This document shows positions 36,332 through 48,116 of a stretch of 64,000 nucleotides of DNA, piece after piece. The notes under the pieces were generated by a model that was given only the letters and a program-made list of their open reading frames with translations, was not told where the DNA came from and did not search any database. A program made the translations under genes and the position numbers. The stretch lies in the NCBI RefSeq assembly GCF_002775205.1, contig NC_036447.1, forward strand, positions 21,000,501-21,064,500. The letters run 5' to 3'. How positions within the stretch are numbered: position 1 is the stretch's first letter; each line of letters begins with the position of its first letter. The stretch is from Xiphophorus maculatus. Its lineage: Eukaryota; Chordata; Actinopteri; Cyprinodontiformes; Poeciliidae.

Positions 36332-38570
36332 TTTTGTTCCTAAATTGATAATTAATTATTGTTTAAAGTGAATAATTAAACATTTTTTACACCTTCAAAA
36401 CGCTGAAGCATTTTTCTCCAATGTTCTGACAAGATGTGTTCAAATATGTGATGATATGGTGCACATCTAGGTTTTGAGGAGTGAAAATCAGTTTCTTGTA
36501 AAAGAGTAAATAACATATATTGGAATTTTTAGTTGGATTTTATTTGTACAGATTCCTACATCTAATAACTTGGTGATTTTGTTTTTGCTTTAGTAGATTT
36601 ACAGTAAAGAGAGAGAGAGATACAGCTCTCTACGTCTTTCCTTTTGAGTCAATCACTGATTTATTTCACAGTTTTGTGTATACAATTAAATTAGTTAATT
36701 TCTTCAAAAATACAACATATGTAAATATATTTGAAATGTAAATAACTATGCACAAATTGAAATCAGAATTGACTAAATTCAGTATCGTCAGAGAATTACA
36801 AAATTGAAGACTGGCCAAAACATTTCCAATCAGTCCATTTTCAGGTTAGATTGTCTCGAATAAGTCATTTAGCTGAAAAGAAGGCAGGAACAGCTCTAGG
36901 TCAAATATCTGATCATCCTGGGAACAGAGAAGCAACTTTATTGGACTAGTTCTAAATATGCTTCACAAATACCAAATTAGAAAAGATGTAACATACTGGA
37001 TAAAACAGGCTCCATTTCACACTTTTTTTTTTAACATGTGGATGATTGTAAGCTTTCATGTTGAGATGCACCATAATCAGGTGACAAAAACAGAAACTGA
37101 TGAAGTTGTTTTTATTTTCAATATCGGTGCCCTTCTTATTTTACAAAGGGATTAAAAGTGCAGTAAAGTGCATTTGTTTGGAGAGCATTTAAATTACCTT
37201 TCATAAACTTTTCTTCACTTTATCCTACTCTACCTTAGTGAGATCCTGTTAATCAGCACTGACTTGATGCTAACAGGCTCTGACCCACATTAACACCTCA
37301 GTTTTTAAAACCAGCCTGGAAACATTTGGTCCTGCTCTGCACGCCCTGCAAATCCTCTGTTCAGCAGTCATCAACAACAGCCACTCATAATTTAGAAAAG
37401 CTTCAGTCTCTGCGAACGCAAGAGCGGCCTGTCAGGAAAGTTTAGTTAAAATTCTCCAGACTGAACATGAAAGGTTGCTGCTGAAACCTGATCAAAAGCT
37501 ATCATTTTTTCCCCCTCTTTGCTTTGTTACATACCTAACTGTCGGCTGCTTGGATCCTCCAGCAAGAAGCTTTTTGGCCGCTTCAAGAGGAGAGTTGAAA
37601 CAGGACCAAGCTTTGCCCAGATTTTTTTTTCTTTTCTATTAGCCTCCTAGTTTATCTCATTTGAATCCTAATTTGTTCATAAAGTCTTACATTGACTATC
37701 ATTGAACACAAAACGTCCCAGAGAAGACCACAGCTACTAGTTCCCCAGGTCAATGGAAATGGTGAATAAAAGTAAAAGAAAATCAGCAAATAGTAAGTAT
37801 GGGCGTGTTAGGCTGGGAGGAAAATGTGTGATGGTGTAATTCACTCAGTGTCCTCTGCTAGTCCTTCTCTTTGCCCAAACCTCAGTGGCTTTTGAGAAGA
37901 AAATCTCTCCAACCACCTGTTGTAATTATGCGCTGCTGCTTTGTTGCAACAACCTGAACCACATAATGGGCCTCAAACCACATCACCTCGACAGCAATTT
38001 ACCTTGAGCTGGCCCGGGAGTGTGCTGGCTCACATCCAGTGCGTCACAGAAAGTCACAGTTTGTTTCTTGCGCAGGAGGAAGTGGAAGACGGCTGCACCG
38101 ATGAGCCTGAAACATTTCAGGTCTTTGATATAATGTTCACCCAATTCTGTCATATCTAACAGACAGACTAAATTTTTAGTCCAATGCATTTTCATAGCTG
38201 GGTTGGGAGTTGTAAGTAGTTGTCAATATTTTATGACCTACATATAATATTTTCATTTTAGGAGAACAGCTGAGGATTGCAAGATTGTTAATCTCATTTT
38301 ATTTGCTCATCTTTCATGCCCAAAAGTAATTTATCTCCACAGCATGTAAATTTGAACCCTTTAAATATCTGTATACATTAGATAGTTATAAAAAGTAAGT
38401 TTCAATCTTTTAAAATAATGTTGTAACCATGGCATTCACAGTGATGCAGAAGTAAGCACTGCCATCTTGAATTAGGTCTGGAATCCCTGCCTGGTGTGTT
38501 GGACAAAGAGTTTGCATTTTCTTCCCATTAATCAGATTACTCTGGGTAATCTGGCTTTCTCCACACTACA
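36332..38570. other. Non-coding, nothing recognised
   Basis: AT-rich DNA with a short GAGA run near 36607. No gene or classified repeat. Confidence 0.4.
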
Positions 38571-38619
38571 CCAACATGACTGTAAGGGTATCTTTGTACT
38601 CTAATATTGGCCTTTGGTA

Positions 38620-38735
38620 TGGGGAATAGACTGTGTGACTTATCCACTTCCTCTCACCCAAGGACTGGTGGAGAAAGGCACCATCCACTACCCTATAAGG
38701 ATAAGCAGATACAGACAATGGATGGATGTTTTGTT
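38620..38735 (+). mobile_element. SINE 3'-end fragment with GGAT tail
   Basis: ACCCTATAAGGATAAGCAGA...ACAATGGATGGATG is the typical end of a second teleost SINE/LINE tail class. Heavily truncated. Confidence 0.5.
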
Positions 38736-38754
38736 TATTAAAAAAATGAATAGG

Positions 38755-39000
38755 TACAATTCTATTGCGTTTGTTCCGCAACCGGTGGGTTGCCAGTTCG
38801 ATCCACTCTCTGTCCACCTATGTTGTTGTGTCCATCGGCAAGACACTTCACCCGTCTTGTCTCCTGGTGGTGGTCAGACTGCCACAAGGTGCCTGTGGCT
38901 ACTGTCCAAAAGCTTTCCACCATCAGTGAATGTGTGAGTGAAGGCATGAATGACAGAATGTAAATCGCCATTTACAATTTTCCAGTTTGATGCTTCCATC
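38755..39000 (+). mobile_element. tRNA-derived SINE of a different family
   Basis: CGCAACCGGTGGGTTGCCAG followed by TTCGATCC is a B-box region. It is followed by TTGTTGTGTCCATCGGCAAG, ACACTTCACCCGTCTTG, CTGGTGGTGGTCAGA and GTGAATGTGTGAGTGAA, the order found in an abundant teleost SINE. The 3' part is internally deleted. Confidence 0.6.
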
Positions 39001-39065
39001 ACCACTGGTATCGATGAATGGGTACTTTGGTAGTTAAGGCAACTTTCGCCAATGTCCTTTAAGAC

Positions 39066-39290
39066 TTGATCTTATCTGCAGTAGAGATCTTGACTACGGA
39101 CTGTTCATACTCCATGTCCCCAAACTCTCTTGAGGTGATTAAAAAGCTTCTTGGTAGCAAGGCCCTGATGGTGGATGAGATTCACCTGGAGTTCCTTAAG
39201 GGGGTAGTTATCCTGGATTGGCAGATCTGGGTGGTGGTTGAGTGTTTTCCAATTGCAGCAGGATCACACTCCTAAGACACCCAGGTATGG
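39066..39290 (+). pseudogene. Fragment of a LINE reverse transcriptase
   Basis: The open frame has SLEVIKKLLGSKALMVDEIH, LEFLKG and LDWQIWVVVECF. These correspond to the N-terminal part of a non-LTR reverse transcriptase (usual pattern GGKAPGVDEI...PEFLK...LDWQTGVVVP). An internal deletion removes the segment between EFLK and LDWQ. Non-functional relic. Confidence 0.6.
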
Positions 39291-39504
39291 TCTCGAAATA
39301 CCACTTGCCACATGCCACGAAATACATCTTGCATTAATTAGTACCATGTACTTTTCACTGATTGATGAGTGTTGTTGTTGGTATAAAGTAGGTATGCCCT
39401 GAATGGGTCACTAGCCACAAGGCTAACACATAAACAGATAAGATGAATCATCATGACTCAGACTTTCAACCATGTCTCTCATCAGCCTAACATATTCTGT
39501 AGAT

Positions 39505-39605
39505 TGGGGAGAAACTCGGAGTACCCAGAGAGAACCCACGTCAGAACGCTTCTGGTCAAGACTGGAACACAGAGACTTCTTGTTGCGAGGAAGAGCCACC
39601 ATGCA
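39505..39605 (-). mobile_element. Decayed tRNA-derived SINE fragment
   Basis: GAGTACCCAGAGAGAACCCA and CTTCTTGTTGCGAGG align with the same region of the SINE at 35946-36331, in the same orientation, with many substitutions. Confidence 0.55.
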
Positions 39606-39609
39606 TCCC

Positions 39610-42550
39610 GCATTAGTAAATCTCTGTTAGAATCATCAACACCAAAAAAGTTCAGGCAGAATTCTGACTGATTTTTATGACTGAATTGGGTTTTTGGTCA
39701 GTTCCCATGTACGAATATTGAGTATGCCTATTGGGCACCGTAAAGTATCCATGAGAAAAAAAAATAGTTAGTCCTTCAATGAAATTAGCCAAAAAAGAAA
39801 TTGGATTTCATTTACTCAAAACCAAGTTTTGCATTAAAATTTTGCCCTCAAAATAAATTTTTTGGGAGGAGAAAATAACTGTTTTTGTGATATACCATAG
39901 AAGTGAGGCTATATAAATGTGGGAAGGTGGAGAGGTTAGACATCACCTGGAGCGCTCCAGTCGCACACAGTGGTGGTTAGCGAAGACTGTGTGTGGGTGG
40001 TGTCGCTCTGCCGGAGCCTGAGAAAATTGTAGCAGTGAGAAAAGCTGGAAAATCCAGCATTCAAGCTACATCTGAAGTACCTATTCGTGTTTGAGTGGAG
40101 ATCTTGAATAAGTCTCTAACTGGATGAAATGACTGTCTGGGAATGACCTCGGTGTGTAGAAGTGATTAAGGGACGCAGTTTTGCATAACGACTTTGAGCG
40201 CGGTGTTCCCAGTGACATTAAAGAAGTCCTGCTGAAGTTCTTTACCAGTTGTTGAGCACACTGACACTGTTTTTCAGTTTTTGCTGCTGTTTTATGTGTT
40301 CCAGCAATAACAGCATTATACACTCAGACTTATGGAACTTAAAAATATAAGTAATTTAGCTGGAAAACCAAAAAGCCCTGCAGTGGCTTCTCCATCAACA
40401 TCTGGATGGAAAGAAGTATGTGTGTGAGAGAGCAGTTGTATGCCGTAAAACAAAGCTGCAACAGAAAGCTTGTCATTAGCTCAGTCTGAGCCATTTTGGA
40501 TGTTTTCTGCTGAATTTAAACCCTTACCCACCCGCTTCAGCGTGACTTACTCTTGTAAACACATAGAAAGTAGCATTGAAAATGCTCTAACAAAGTCAAT
40601 AAGAGCGGACATTGTTAACGTCGTGGGGTTGGTGCCCAACATCAGGTAACCTCTTCATAGTTCCTCACCTGTCTCTTCGTTCTTACAAATTGTCGCCATG
40701 ATGCTCTTTTTCTGTCACTTTGTTCAAACTCTGCGTTTTCAAGTTTATCTTCATTTTTCTGCTCATTCTAGTGTAATCCTTCCCCCCACTCTTTCTGTCT
40801 TTCTGCCTTTATTTTTATTTCATGCGTTAGGCAGTGGACAGCCAGAGCAATGGCTTTACCAGACCTACCTGTAGGGCTGCTTAAGGCGGCTCTTTCATCT
40901 GGGCTCTGGAGAAAGAAGCCCCTGGCCCTAAAACAGCTGTGTGGAGCTGGGAGTGAGAGGACTGTGAAAAAAGGCAGAAAAGAAAGAAGGGAAATTCAGT
41001 GGTCTTCTGGGAATCCTGCCTCCGTATACCTCTTTGCTCCTTTTTTCCCCTTCTTTGTCTTTAAGTCCACCTTTCTCCGCCTCCTTCTTTCTTAATTTAT
41101 ATGTTATCATCACTGCCCAACAAAAGATTTGATTAAACTATTTTAAGCCATTTTGATTCTGTCTCCTGAGTTCAATCTGTCCTTCGGGCATATGAGCTTA
41201 TTCTTCAGGTATATGCTTCTGGTATTATTTGTCTCTCTCTGATCAAGCTTATTTTACTTAAAACCAAGACAAAAAACCCAACATAATGTGCCATTTTATT
41301 AATATTAACACAAAAAGGTAATCTGGAGTACAGTGAATTTTAATGAGGGGGGTAAAAGAAATGTTAAAACAGGTCCATATATTGCAGATTAATTTGTTTA
41401 ACAGTATTACTAGAAATACTTAAGTACCACATGTAATTTTGGGTACTTAAGCCCAAAACTATCCATGCATCTAATTGGATTAAGATTTGAATTTACCGTC
41501 ATTAAGTCAAGAATCTGGTCACTCAAAAGATGACAAAAGCAGTGTAAAAAGAGTGCCAGTTTAACAATTGCTAATAAAATATCCATTTGTATGTCAAAAA
41601 TGATCATCCCTAAGAAAATATTCATAGATCATCACAGCAATCAAAGCCTTCTCACAATTTCTGATCGGATTTTTGTTTATTTATCAGAAATAATTTTGAT
41701 GAATTATGTCTGACACTGAGTTTTCTTGCCAACTGTGCTTAATTGTATGAGCAGACATTTTGAACCGACAGAGAACGCACAAAAAATAAAAACTGACGTA
41801 CAGAATTTTCTTACCTGATTAACTTTATGCTCACAAACAACTCACACAGTTGCCGTGGGTGTCGGACTAATGACATCCTTTTTGAGGTAGCAGTTCTGCG
41901 GGTTGCAAGAACTGTATTGAGTCCCGCTACATTGGTAAAAGTAACCAACTATGAAATGAAATCCAAATGGATTTAATAACTGCATCTATTGACCAACATT
42001 TTGCTTCAGTATTTAGGAAAGAATGTTTCTTCCTATCTGACTAAATGTGGCAGAAAGGCTCTAATTTCTCCTATTCTTTGACAAGAGTCCTCATCTAGGA
42101 GTATAAGAATGTAAACCTAATGTTGCACAATAATACTAAGACTTTGTATGAAATATATACTTTCAATTGTAACATTAAAAGGGTAAGAGCAACTCAAAAA
42201 AATGAGGAATAATGAAAAAAGTGAACTAACTTCTGTATACTCTCTGTACATACTAACACACTTAATTGTAATAAGATTTTATTTTCCTGACTACTTCAAT
42301 GTATTTTTTGTATGAAGGGTAATAAATCAGTTAGCAGTATATGTCATATAGAATGTAATAGCAATTCTGAGAAATTGCTTAACAGTCATGTAAAATCTAT
42401 CAAAAATCCTCCATGAAAAGGTTTTAAAACAGCGCGATTCCAACTCATTGCTATTAGAAGAGTCAGATCGAACAATCTCCTTTTTGTCCAGAGTCTTAGA
42501 AGCCACTTAAAAATGGAGAATTTAATAGTAAGTCAGCACTTTGGTATTTC
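39610..42550. other. Non-coding, no gene recognised
   Basis: AT-rich DNA. A short GC-richer patch at 39900-40080 contains TATATAAATG followed by unassigned sequence. A Lys/Arg-rich open frame at 40850-41095 has no recognisable domain. Confidence 0.4.
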
Positions 42551-42559
42551 TTTTTGAAT

Positions 42560-43135
42560 ATTCCTACAGCGCTGGTTCTTCTTGCAGTTTAAAGCATTCT
42601 TTAGAGGATGTACAAAACTGATCCGTGAACTGCGTCTTTCTTTTTTTTCCGTCCATTTTTATCTTTCTTCCCCAAGAGAATCGGCAGACAGAAAGAGACT
42701 GCCAGACTTCAAAATCTCGAAGAACAGAGTAAGATGAAAAGATGAGAGATGTGGGAGGGAGGGCGACTCGACTGGCTTGGTATGGCAGGTAGCAGAGCGA
42801 GGAAACAGAAAGAAAAAAAAAGGCCGCTTTGAGGAACAGACGAAGAAGAAAGTCAGCAGAGGACGTGGCTGGTGTTGAGTGCTGTTGTGTTTGTTTAGTT
42901 CTCTTCAAAGGTAAGCCTAATTATTTTACCATGCTGGGCCTGCAGGGACTTCAGGATTCATGGCCTCCTTTCAGCTCCTATCTCCTCCGACTGAGTACTT
43001 AACCCTTCGTCTCCCACCAGCACTGAAAGGGCCGGTCAAGAAGCAATGTCATGTTCGGAGGAGCATAAGGACTATTAACTAAATACTTTGACTTTAAGAG
43101 CTGGATTTTATTCATTTGGAAATGTTTACTTGTTC
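42560..43135. other. Unassigned segment with an exon-like donor
   Basis: About 42560-43020 has lower AT content than its surroundings. On the plus strand TCTTCAAAG/GTAAGCC at 42910 is a strong donor-like site, but no protein frame leads into it. It could be a first exon of a non-coding RNA, or chance. Confidence 0.25.
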
Positions 43136-43144
43136 TTTGCACAT

Positions 43145-43525
43145 ATAATGCTGTGAAAAAGTATTTGCACCTTACACATTTTTTCTGTTTTGGATTTTTA
43201 TCGCACTGTTTCAGATCATTTAGCAAAGATAACTAGAGGAAATTCAAAATGCAGTTGCAGTCATTGCGCCATAAGCCTAACAACTGATTGTCCCCTCGAT
43301 CGCAACAACTGCCATCAAACATTACTGACAATTGATAGTCCTCTGGACTTGATCAATCGTATACAAGTACAGACCATTTACCATTTGCTGGCGTTCTTTG
43401 GATCATTGTCTTGCTGCCTAACTCAAGTGTGATTGAGTTTGAGGTCACAAATGGATGGTCAAACCTTCTCCTTCAGAAGTTTCTGGTAGAGTGCAGATTT
43501 CATGATTTCATCAAACATGACAAGT
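43145..43525 (+). mobile_element. Degenerate Tc1/mariner-type element
   Basis: The start GCTGTGAAAAAGTATTTGCA and later segments (GTTTCAGATCATTTAGCAAA, GCAACAACTGCCATCAA, TTTGGATCATTGTCTTGCTG, CTTCTCCTTCAGAAGTTTCT) follow the order of a common teleost element with antisense transposase sequence. Internally deleted, no open frame kept. Confidence 0.6.
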
Positions 43526-44451
43526 AATTGGTGCTTTGCTACCTCTACTGAAGTAGCAGTGGAGATTATTGTCAAAATGTAACTGATTAATATTGATTCT
43601 TGACGACTGAATAAAGAATTGCAGGTGACAAAGAAATACAAATGGAGAACACGTGTAATGTCGATAATTTCCAAAATAAAGCAAAACTGAGCTGAAGTGA
43701 AGTGAACATGCAGATCTGTGTTGGAGTTAGCTGAGATCTGCAAGACTCAGACCGACGTAGTCGGGTTAGCAGTTGCCTGGTGATTGTTTCTCGGTTTATT
43801 CCCAAGGTAGACGGCAATGGAGAGCGATGGAGGGTGAACTTGACGATGAATCCAGGTGAGTGTCGTCATAGGAGCAGTGTGAGGAGCGGCAGTGACACTG
43901 GAAGCAATCAAGTGGTAGGAGGTGACGAGGAACCAGGAATCCATCAGGGGAGTCATCTGGCGTTCACCTTTGGGAAGCCGGTCCTCGAAACGTTGCCCCT
44001 GATTGTCACCTGATGAGCTCCAGCTGGAACCAATCCTGCCCCCCCCCCCCCACACACACACACAGAGGATGCATACAGCTCAGAGAAACCAGCAATGGTG
44101 TTCTTTTACTGAAATTCTGTCTTAGCTTTTTGCCTCTCTAGCATTTCAAAGGTGGCTCTTAAAAGCAATGTTTCAGAAGAAATATGCAACGGTTATAGAA
44201 GTTATATAAACTATCACCTTGCTTTATCGGCTCTTTTATATGTTTTTATCAATGTTAAGGTAGTCTTCTGCAACAGAATGGTTTTAGTCTTGTTATGTTT
44301 GTTAGGTACAAATTACAACATGCATGATGTCTATTCCTTTGTTGGACCCTACAGACTGCGAGCCAGTCAGAGGAGAGTTAAAAAGTAAACATTTAATGCA
44401 AAGAAAGTCTAGACTTACAGAAATTATTAAAACAGGAGGAAAATCAATCTA

Positions 44452-44810
44452 CAGGTTGGGCTATAAGTTTCCATACATAGAAAAAAATAAACATTTTATA
44501 TTGGGCAACCGTTTTTATTTTTGTGGGACTCTGTGTAATCGCTGCACGTCTTGTTCCACTTCATGGTTGATCTGCAACATTTCCAGTTTTCTAAAACTTA
44601 AAAATAAATTTTGCCACAGTGTCGTATGTGATGCTTATTCCATGTTTTCTGTTAAAGTTTTGTGCAGCCATGCGACCGCTTCCCAATCCAGCTATCAGTA
44701 CAATTTCAATTCTTTGCTCATTTGCCAAATGCATCTTCTTGGGTATCTGAAGTATGAAAGAAATATAGATTCTACATTCTACTATGTATGGATACTTATG
44801 GCCCACCCTG
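44452..44810 (-). mobile_element. Mariner/IS630-type element with transposase HTH fragment
   Basis: The terminal inverted repeats CAGGTTGGGCTATAAGTTTC and its counterpart (GATACTTATGGCCCACCCTG) are flanked by TA on both sides (44450-44451, 44811-44812). On the minus strand 44591-44741 encodes HLANEQRIEIVLIAGLGSGR and a following ITYDTVAKFIFKF, a helix-turn-helix DNA-binding region like that at the N-terminus of these transposases. The catalytic domain is missing, so it is an internally deleted, non-autonomous copy of 359 bp. Confidence 0.8.
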
Positions 44811-44813
44811 TAG

Positions 44814-45271
44814 TTAAAGGGAACCTATTATGCTTCCTGGAACACGTTAGAATAAGTCTATGGGCTATAAAAAACATCTTTATTAAATTTTTTACACAAA
44901 TTATTCTCCGATAATGAGATTTCACCTGCTCAGTTCTGCCTATCCTGCACTCCTATCACAATGTTCTGCTCAAGGGCTCTGTGACTTTTAATTAAATAAA
45001 CTACACTCACACTTTATACATGTCAAACAGATGAACAATTGTACAGCGATACTTCTTTGACCCAGAGTCAGACCCAAAAGGAGAAATGGAGCCTTTTTAA
45101 TCGAGAGGCTTTTGAAATGACTAATTTTCCAGATACTAAAAAACATTAACTTATTGCCAAAAAAACGTCAGTTTTTTTTTCTTCCAGCATTTGGACTGTT
45201 TCTAGAAACAGACCCAAATGGAAATACAAAAACATGCAAAAAGTTAATTTTGCCTAATGAATCCACTTTAA
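44814..45271. mobile_element. MITE with imperfect TTAAAGGGAACC-type termini
   Basis: The left end TTAAAGGGAACCTATTATGC and the right end GCCTAATGAATCCACTTTAA are imperfect inverted repeats about 458 bp apart. No coding sequence. It lies 3 bases from the preceding mariner element. Confidence 0.5.
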
Positions 45272-45449
45272 ACCAAAGAGAACGTCGACACATTTTGACA
45301 AAATTAAAAATAAAAACAACATGATGTCCAGGGCAAATAAGCTTTCAACTTTTACACGTTAATTTGTCCATTTCGAGTGTGTTTCTGTAAAGAAAAATAA
45401 ATAAATACTTAAATATAGGAATATTTTATTTACTTCATTTAGTGTCATA

Positions 45450-45769
45450 CAGCTCTGGAAAAAATTAAGAGATCATTTAAAGTGGTCAGATTTTACTCTT
45501 TATAGGTAAATGTTTGAACATTGTTCTTTTATTCTGTGAACTGCTAACATGTTTCTGAAATTACAAGCAAATATTTTTTATTTGCAGAAAATGAGAAATT
45601 GTCAAAATAACAAAAACGCTGAAGAAGAAAACAAGTTCAAATTCATTTAGAAACAACAATAATGATGTTTTAACTCAGGAAGAGTTCAATATTTAATCAA
45701 TATTTGGTGGAATAACCATGAGGGTTTCAATGGGCTCAGCATGTGGTCTCTTCACTTTTTACAGAGCTG
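45450..45769. mobile_element. Tc1/mariner-type MITE, 320 bp (second copy)
   Basis: CAGCTCTGGAAAAAATTAAG and the inverted CTCTTCACTTTTTACAGAGCTG are flanked by TA (45448-45449 and 45770-45771). The interior matches the copy at 729-1042 in reverse orientation (for example TTTGGTGGAATAACCATGAG here against its complement there). Confidence 0.78.
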
Positions 45770-45844
45770 TAGGTTAGACTGACAAGTATTACTAATTTGG
45801 ATCCATTTTGGCATTTTGTGCCTATGTGAACAAACATGGTCAGG

Positions 45845-46063
45845 TTAATTGGTGTCTCTAAATTCTCCTTAGGGTGAGTGTAAGTGTGTGTGCATGGTTG
45901 TTTGCCCCGTCTGTCTCTGTGTTGCCCTGCGACAGACTGGTAAACTGTCCAGGGTGACCCCGCCTCTCGCCCAGAACGTTAGCTGGAGATAGACACCAGC
46001 ACCTCCCGACCCCACTAGGGACAAGGGTGTTAGAAGATGGATGGATGGATGGATGGATGGATG
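45845..46063 (+). mobile_element. 5'-truncated SINE with (GGAT)n tail
   Basis: This matches the 3' two thirds of the SINE at 35946-36331 in opposite orientation (TGTTGCCCTGCGACAGACTG, GCGAGAGGCGGGG complement, GGAGATAGACACC) and ends in about seven GGAT units at 46036-46063. The tRNA head is missing. Confidence 0.8.
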
Positions 46064-46064
46064 G

Positions 46065-48033
46065 GTGAATAAACATGAATGTGAACATGTGTATGCTCCC
46101 AGCACAGCACAGCTTTACCTGTGAATTGATTTAGCAGGCGGTAAAATGGCCTCTCCTATTGTTCTGTCTCTCTGTTCTGTCACCAATATAAATAAACAGG
46201 ACATAAATAATGAGTCTGAGCCTTACTGAGGTGCTGGTATGCAGGTAATCAGATTTTGTTTCTGTCACCAGGCCAGGCCAGGTATAGCTGTCTGTTCCTG
46301 TTTCTTTCTTTAAGCTAACAGGCTGCTCCCCTCTAAAGCCTCCATACATCTGAGTCCAATAACCAGGTTCGTCCACATGGCCGAGAAACCAGATTTCACT
46401 TTGTTTCAAGTTCTTTTTAATTTAGAAGTCACGGTAAACGCTCACATTTACTAGACGTTTGACACATTCATAACACATCTACGAACATGGAATTGACATC
46501 TGTGGAGCATACTTTCTCGGTACATCTGGACCGTAGCCGTTTAATTGTGACAGCTGTGACTCAGCTCACTGCATGCTTGTAGGAAATTTAGATAGATTGC
46601 ACATTAACATAATTAACTCCGGGAGGATTAAATCTTCCAAAGAGTTATATATTTGCTCAGGACTCACTCGGCTCGCAGGAACAAAAGCATGAGGATAAAG
46701 AACAATGAAACCCACTGACTCCGTCAAATAAATTGTGCAGCAGAAATGGTGTCAGTGATCTTGTTTGCTCAGACCTGGCAGGCACACAGCAGATCAGTTT
46801 ACATCAAATGGGAATGCCACTCACTATAGGAATTTATATGTGTTATTACTGTGGTCTAGACAGTCTTAGACAGATGTCATGGAGATGTCAAACTGGACCT
46901 ACTCCATGAAGGGGGCTGAATGTTTTAAAGCAGGTGACAAAGTGCAAACAAAGAGGTGCTTATTTTTTCCCGGAAACCAATAATAATAAAAAAACATACA
47001 CAAGCTTACCTTGTAATTGCGAATGCTTTCTTTTCAGTAAAAGTAATAATAATAAAAAAAAAACACTGTAAAATAACGCTGACAGCTTTAGCAGTAGCAA
47101 ACAAATGCATTCTCTTAAAAAAAAAAAAAAAAAGTCAAATAAGTTTCCCTGCTCTGAAAACCACTTTCAACTTTCTTTTTAAAGAAAAACAATAAGTTAA
47201 GGGTCTTAAACAGATTCAATGACTTGTAAGATTTCCTGCGGTGTGACAGCACCTCGGGTCACTTTGCTGGGAATTCCATTTTCTGGTCCATAACTACCAA
47301 TAATACAGACTAAAGCTTGTCGAGGTATAAAACGAAATAAATACTCGGAGGGCTCACAAAGTCAAACTTTCATCTGCTGAACAGTTCCAGATTTTACCTC
47401 TTAATGGGATCACAGTTTTAAGGCTTTGTGCAGCGTTTTGAAGCCATAAAGTTGACATGTTCATTGTCTAGAGGAATAGCTGATGTGGTATAAACATGAT
47501 ATAAAGTTAGCAAAGAAAACATTAAAAACAAGATACGAGGTCTTAGATTTAAAATGCACTTGAGACATTTTACTGTTTGCACTTTAAGCTGTATATCTTC
47601 ATGAGCATTGGCTTCACCAGACATTATTTTAAATAAATCAATGTGCCAACAATGACTTCACTAAGGCTGAGCAATGAATTTTGATGTGATTGTCGAGAAT
47701 AAAGCCATCATTCACAAACGAAATATGTCAAACACATTAAGTAATCTAAATCTACAGATAGATGTACTTACGGTTTAATAATTCGTTCAGCTCTTATGAA
47801 ATGTAATGTTTACCATGGAGATTGTTGACAGGAGTTATTACTTCCTCGTAGCACCAGTCAGCTAATATCACCACTAATCTTCAGATTTGTGAGTTTTCAG
47901 TCATTTTAAACCTTTGTACAGCAAGTTAATGTCAGGTTTTGACATTAAGGACACAACTCTTCACATCGTATCACCATAACATAAAATATAATTGTTGTTT
48001 GTCGTCTTCTTTTATATCTGTCTACATACTGTT
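46065..48033. other. Non-coding, nothing recognised
   Basis: AT-rich, with poly-A runs near 47055 and 47120. No gene or classified repeat. Confidence 0.4.
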
Positions 48034-48116
48034 TTCTCTATTGCCTCTTTGAAATATTTTGACATCAAAATGTTTTCTATTTTGATGTCAAAATATTTCA
48101 AAGAGGCAATAGAGAA
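48034..48116. repeat. Perfect 38-bp inverted repeat with 7-base loop
   Basis: The arms 48034-48071 and 48079-48116 are exact reverse complements (left arm starts TTCTCTATTGCCTCTTTGAA), separated by GTTTTCT. The loop string GTTTTCT also occurs at 48031-48037, overlapping the outer edge of the left arm. This is suggestive of a template-switch event. No repeat family signature and no target duplication are evident. Confidence 0.97.

Noticed and set aside
35942-36343. 133-codon open frame
   Set aside because: Lies entirely in a tRNA-derived SINE.
44324-44914. 196-codon plus-strand open frame
   Set aside because: Spans a mariner-type element and its flank. The recognisable protein signal (HTH) is on the opposite strand.
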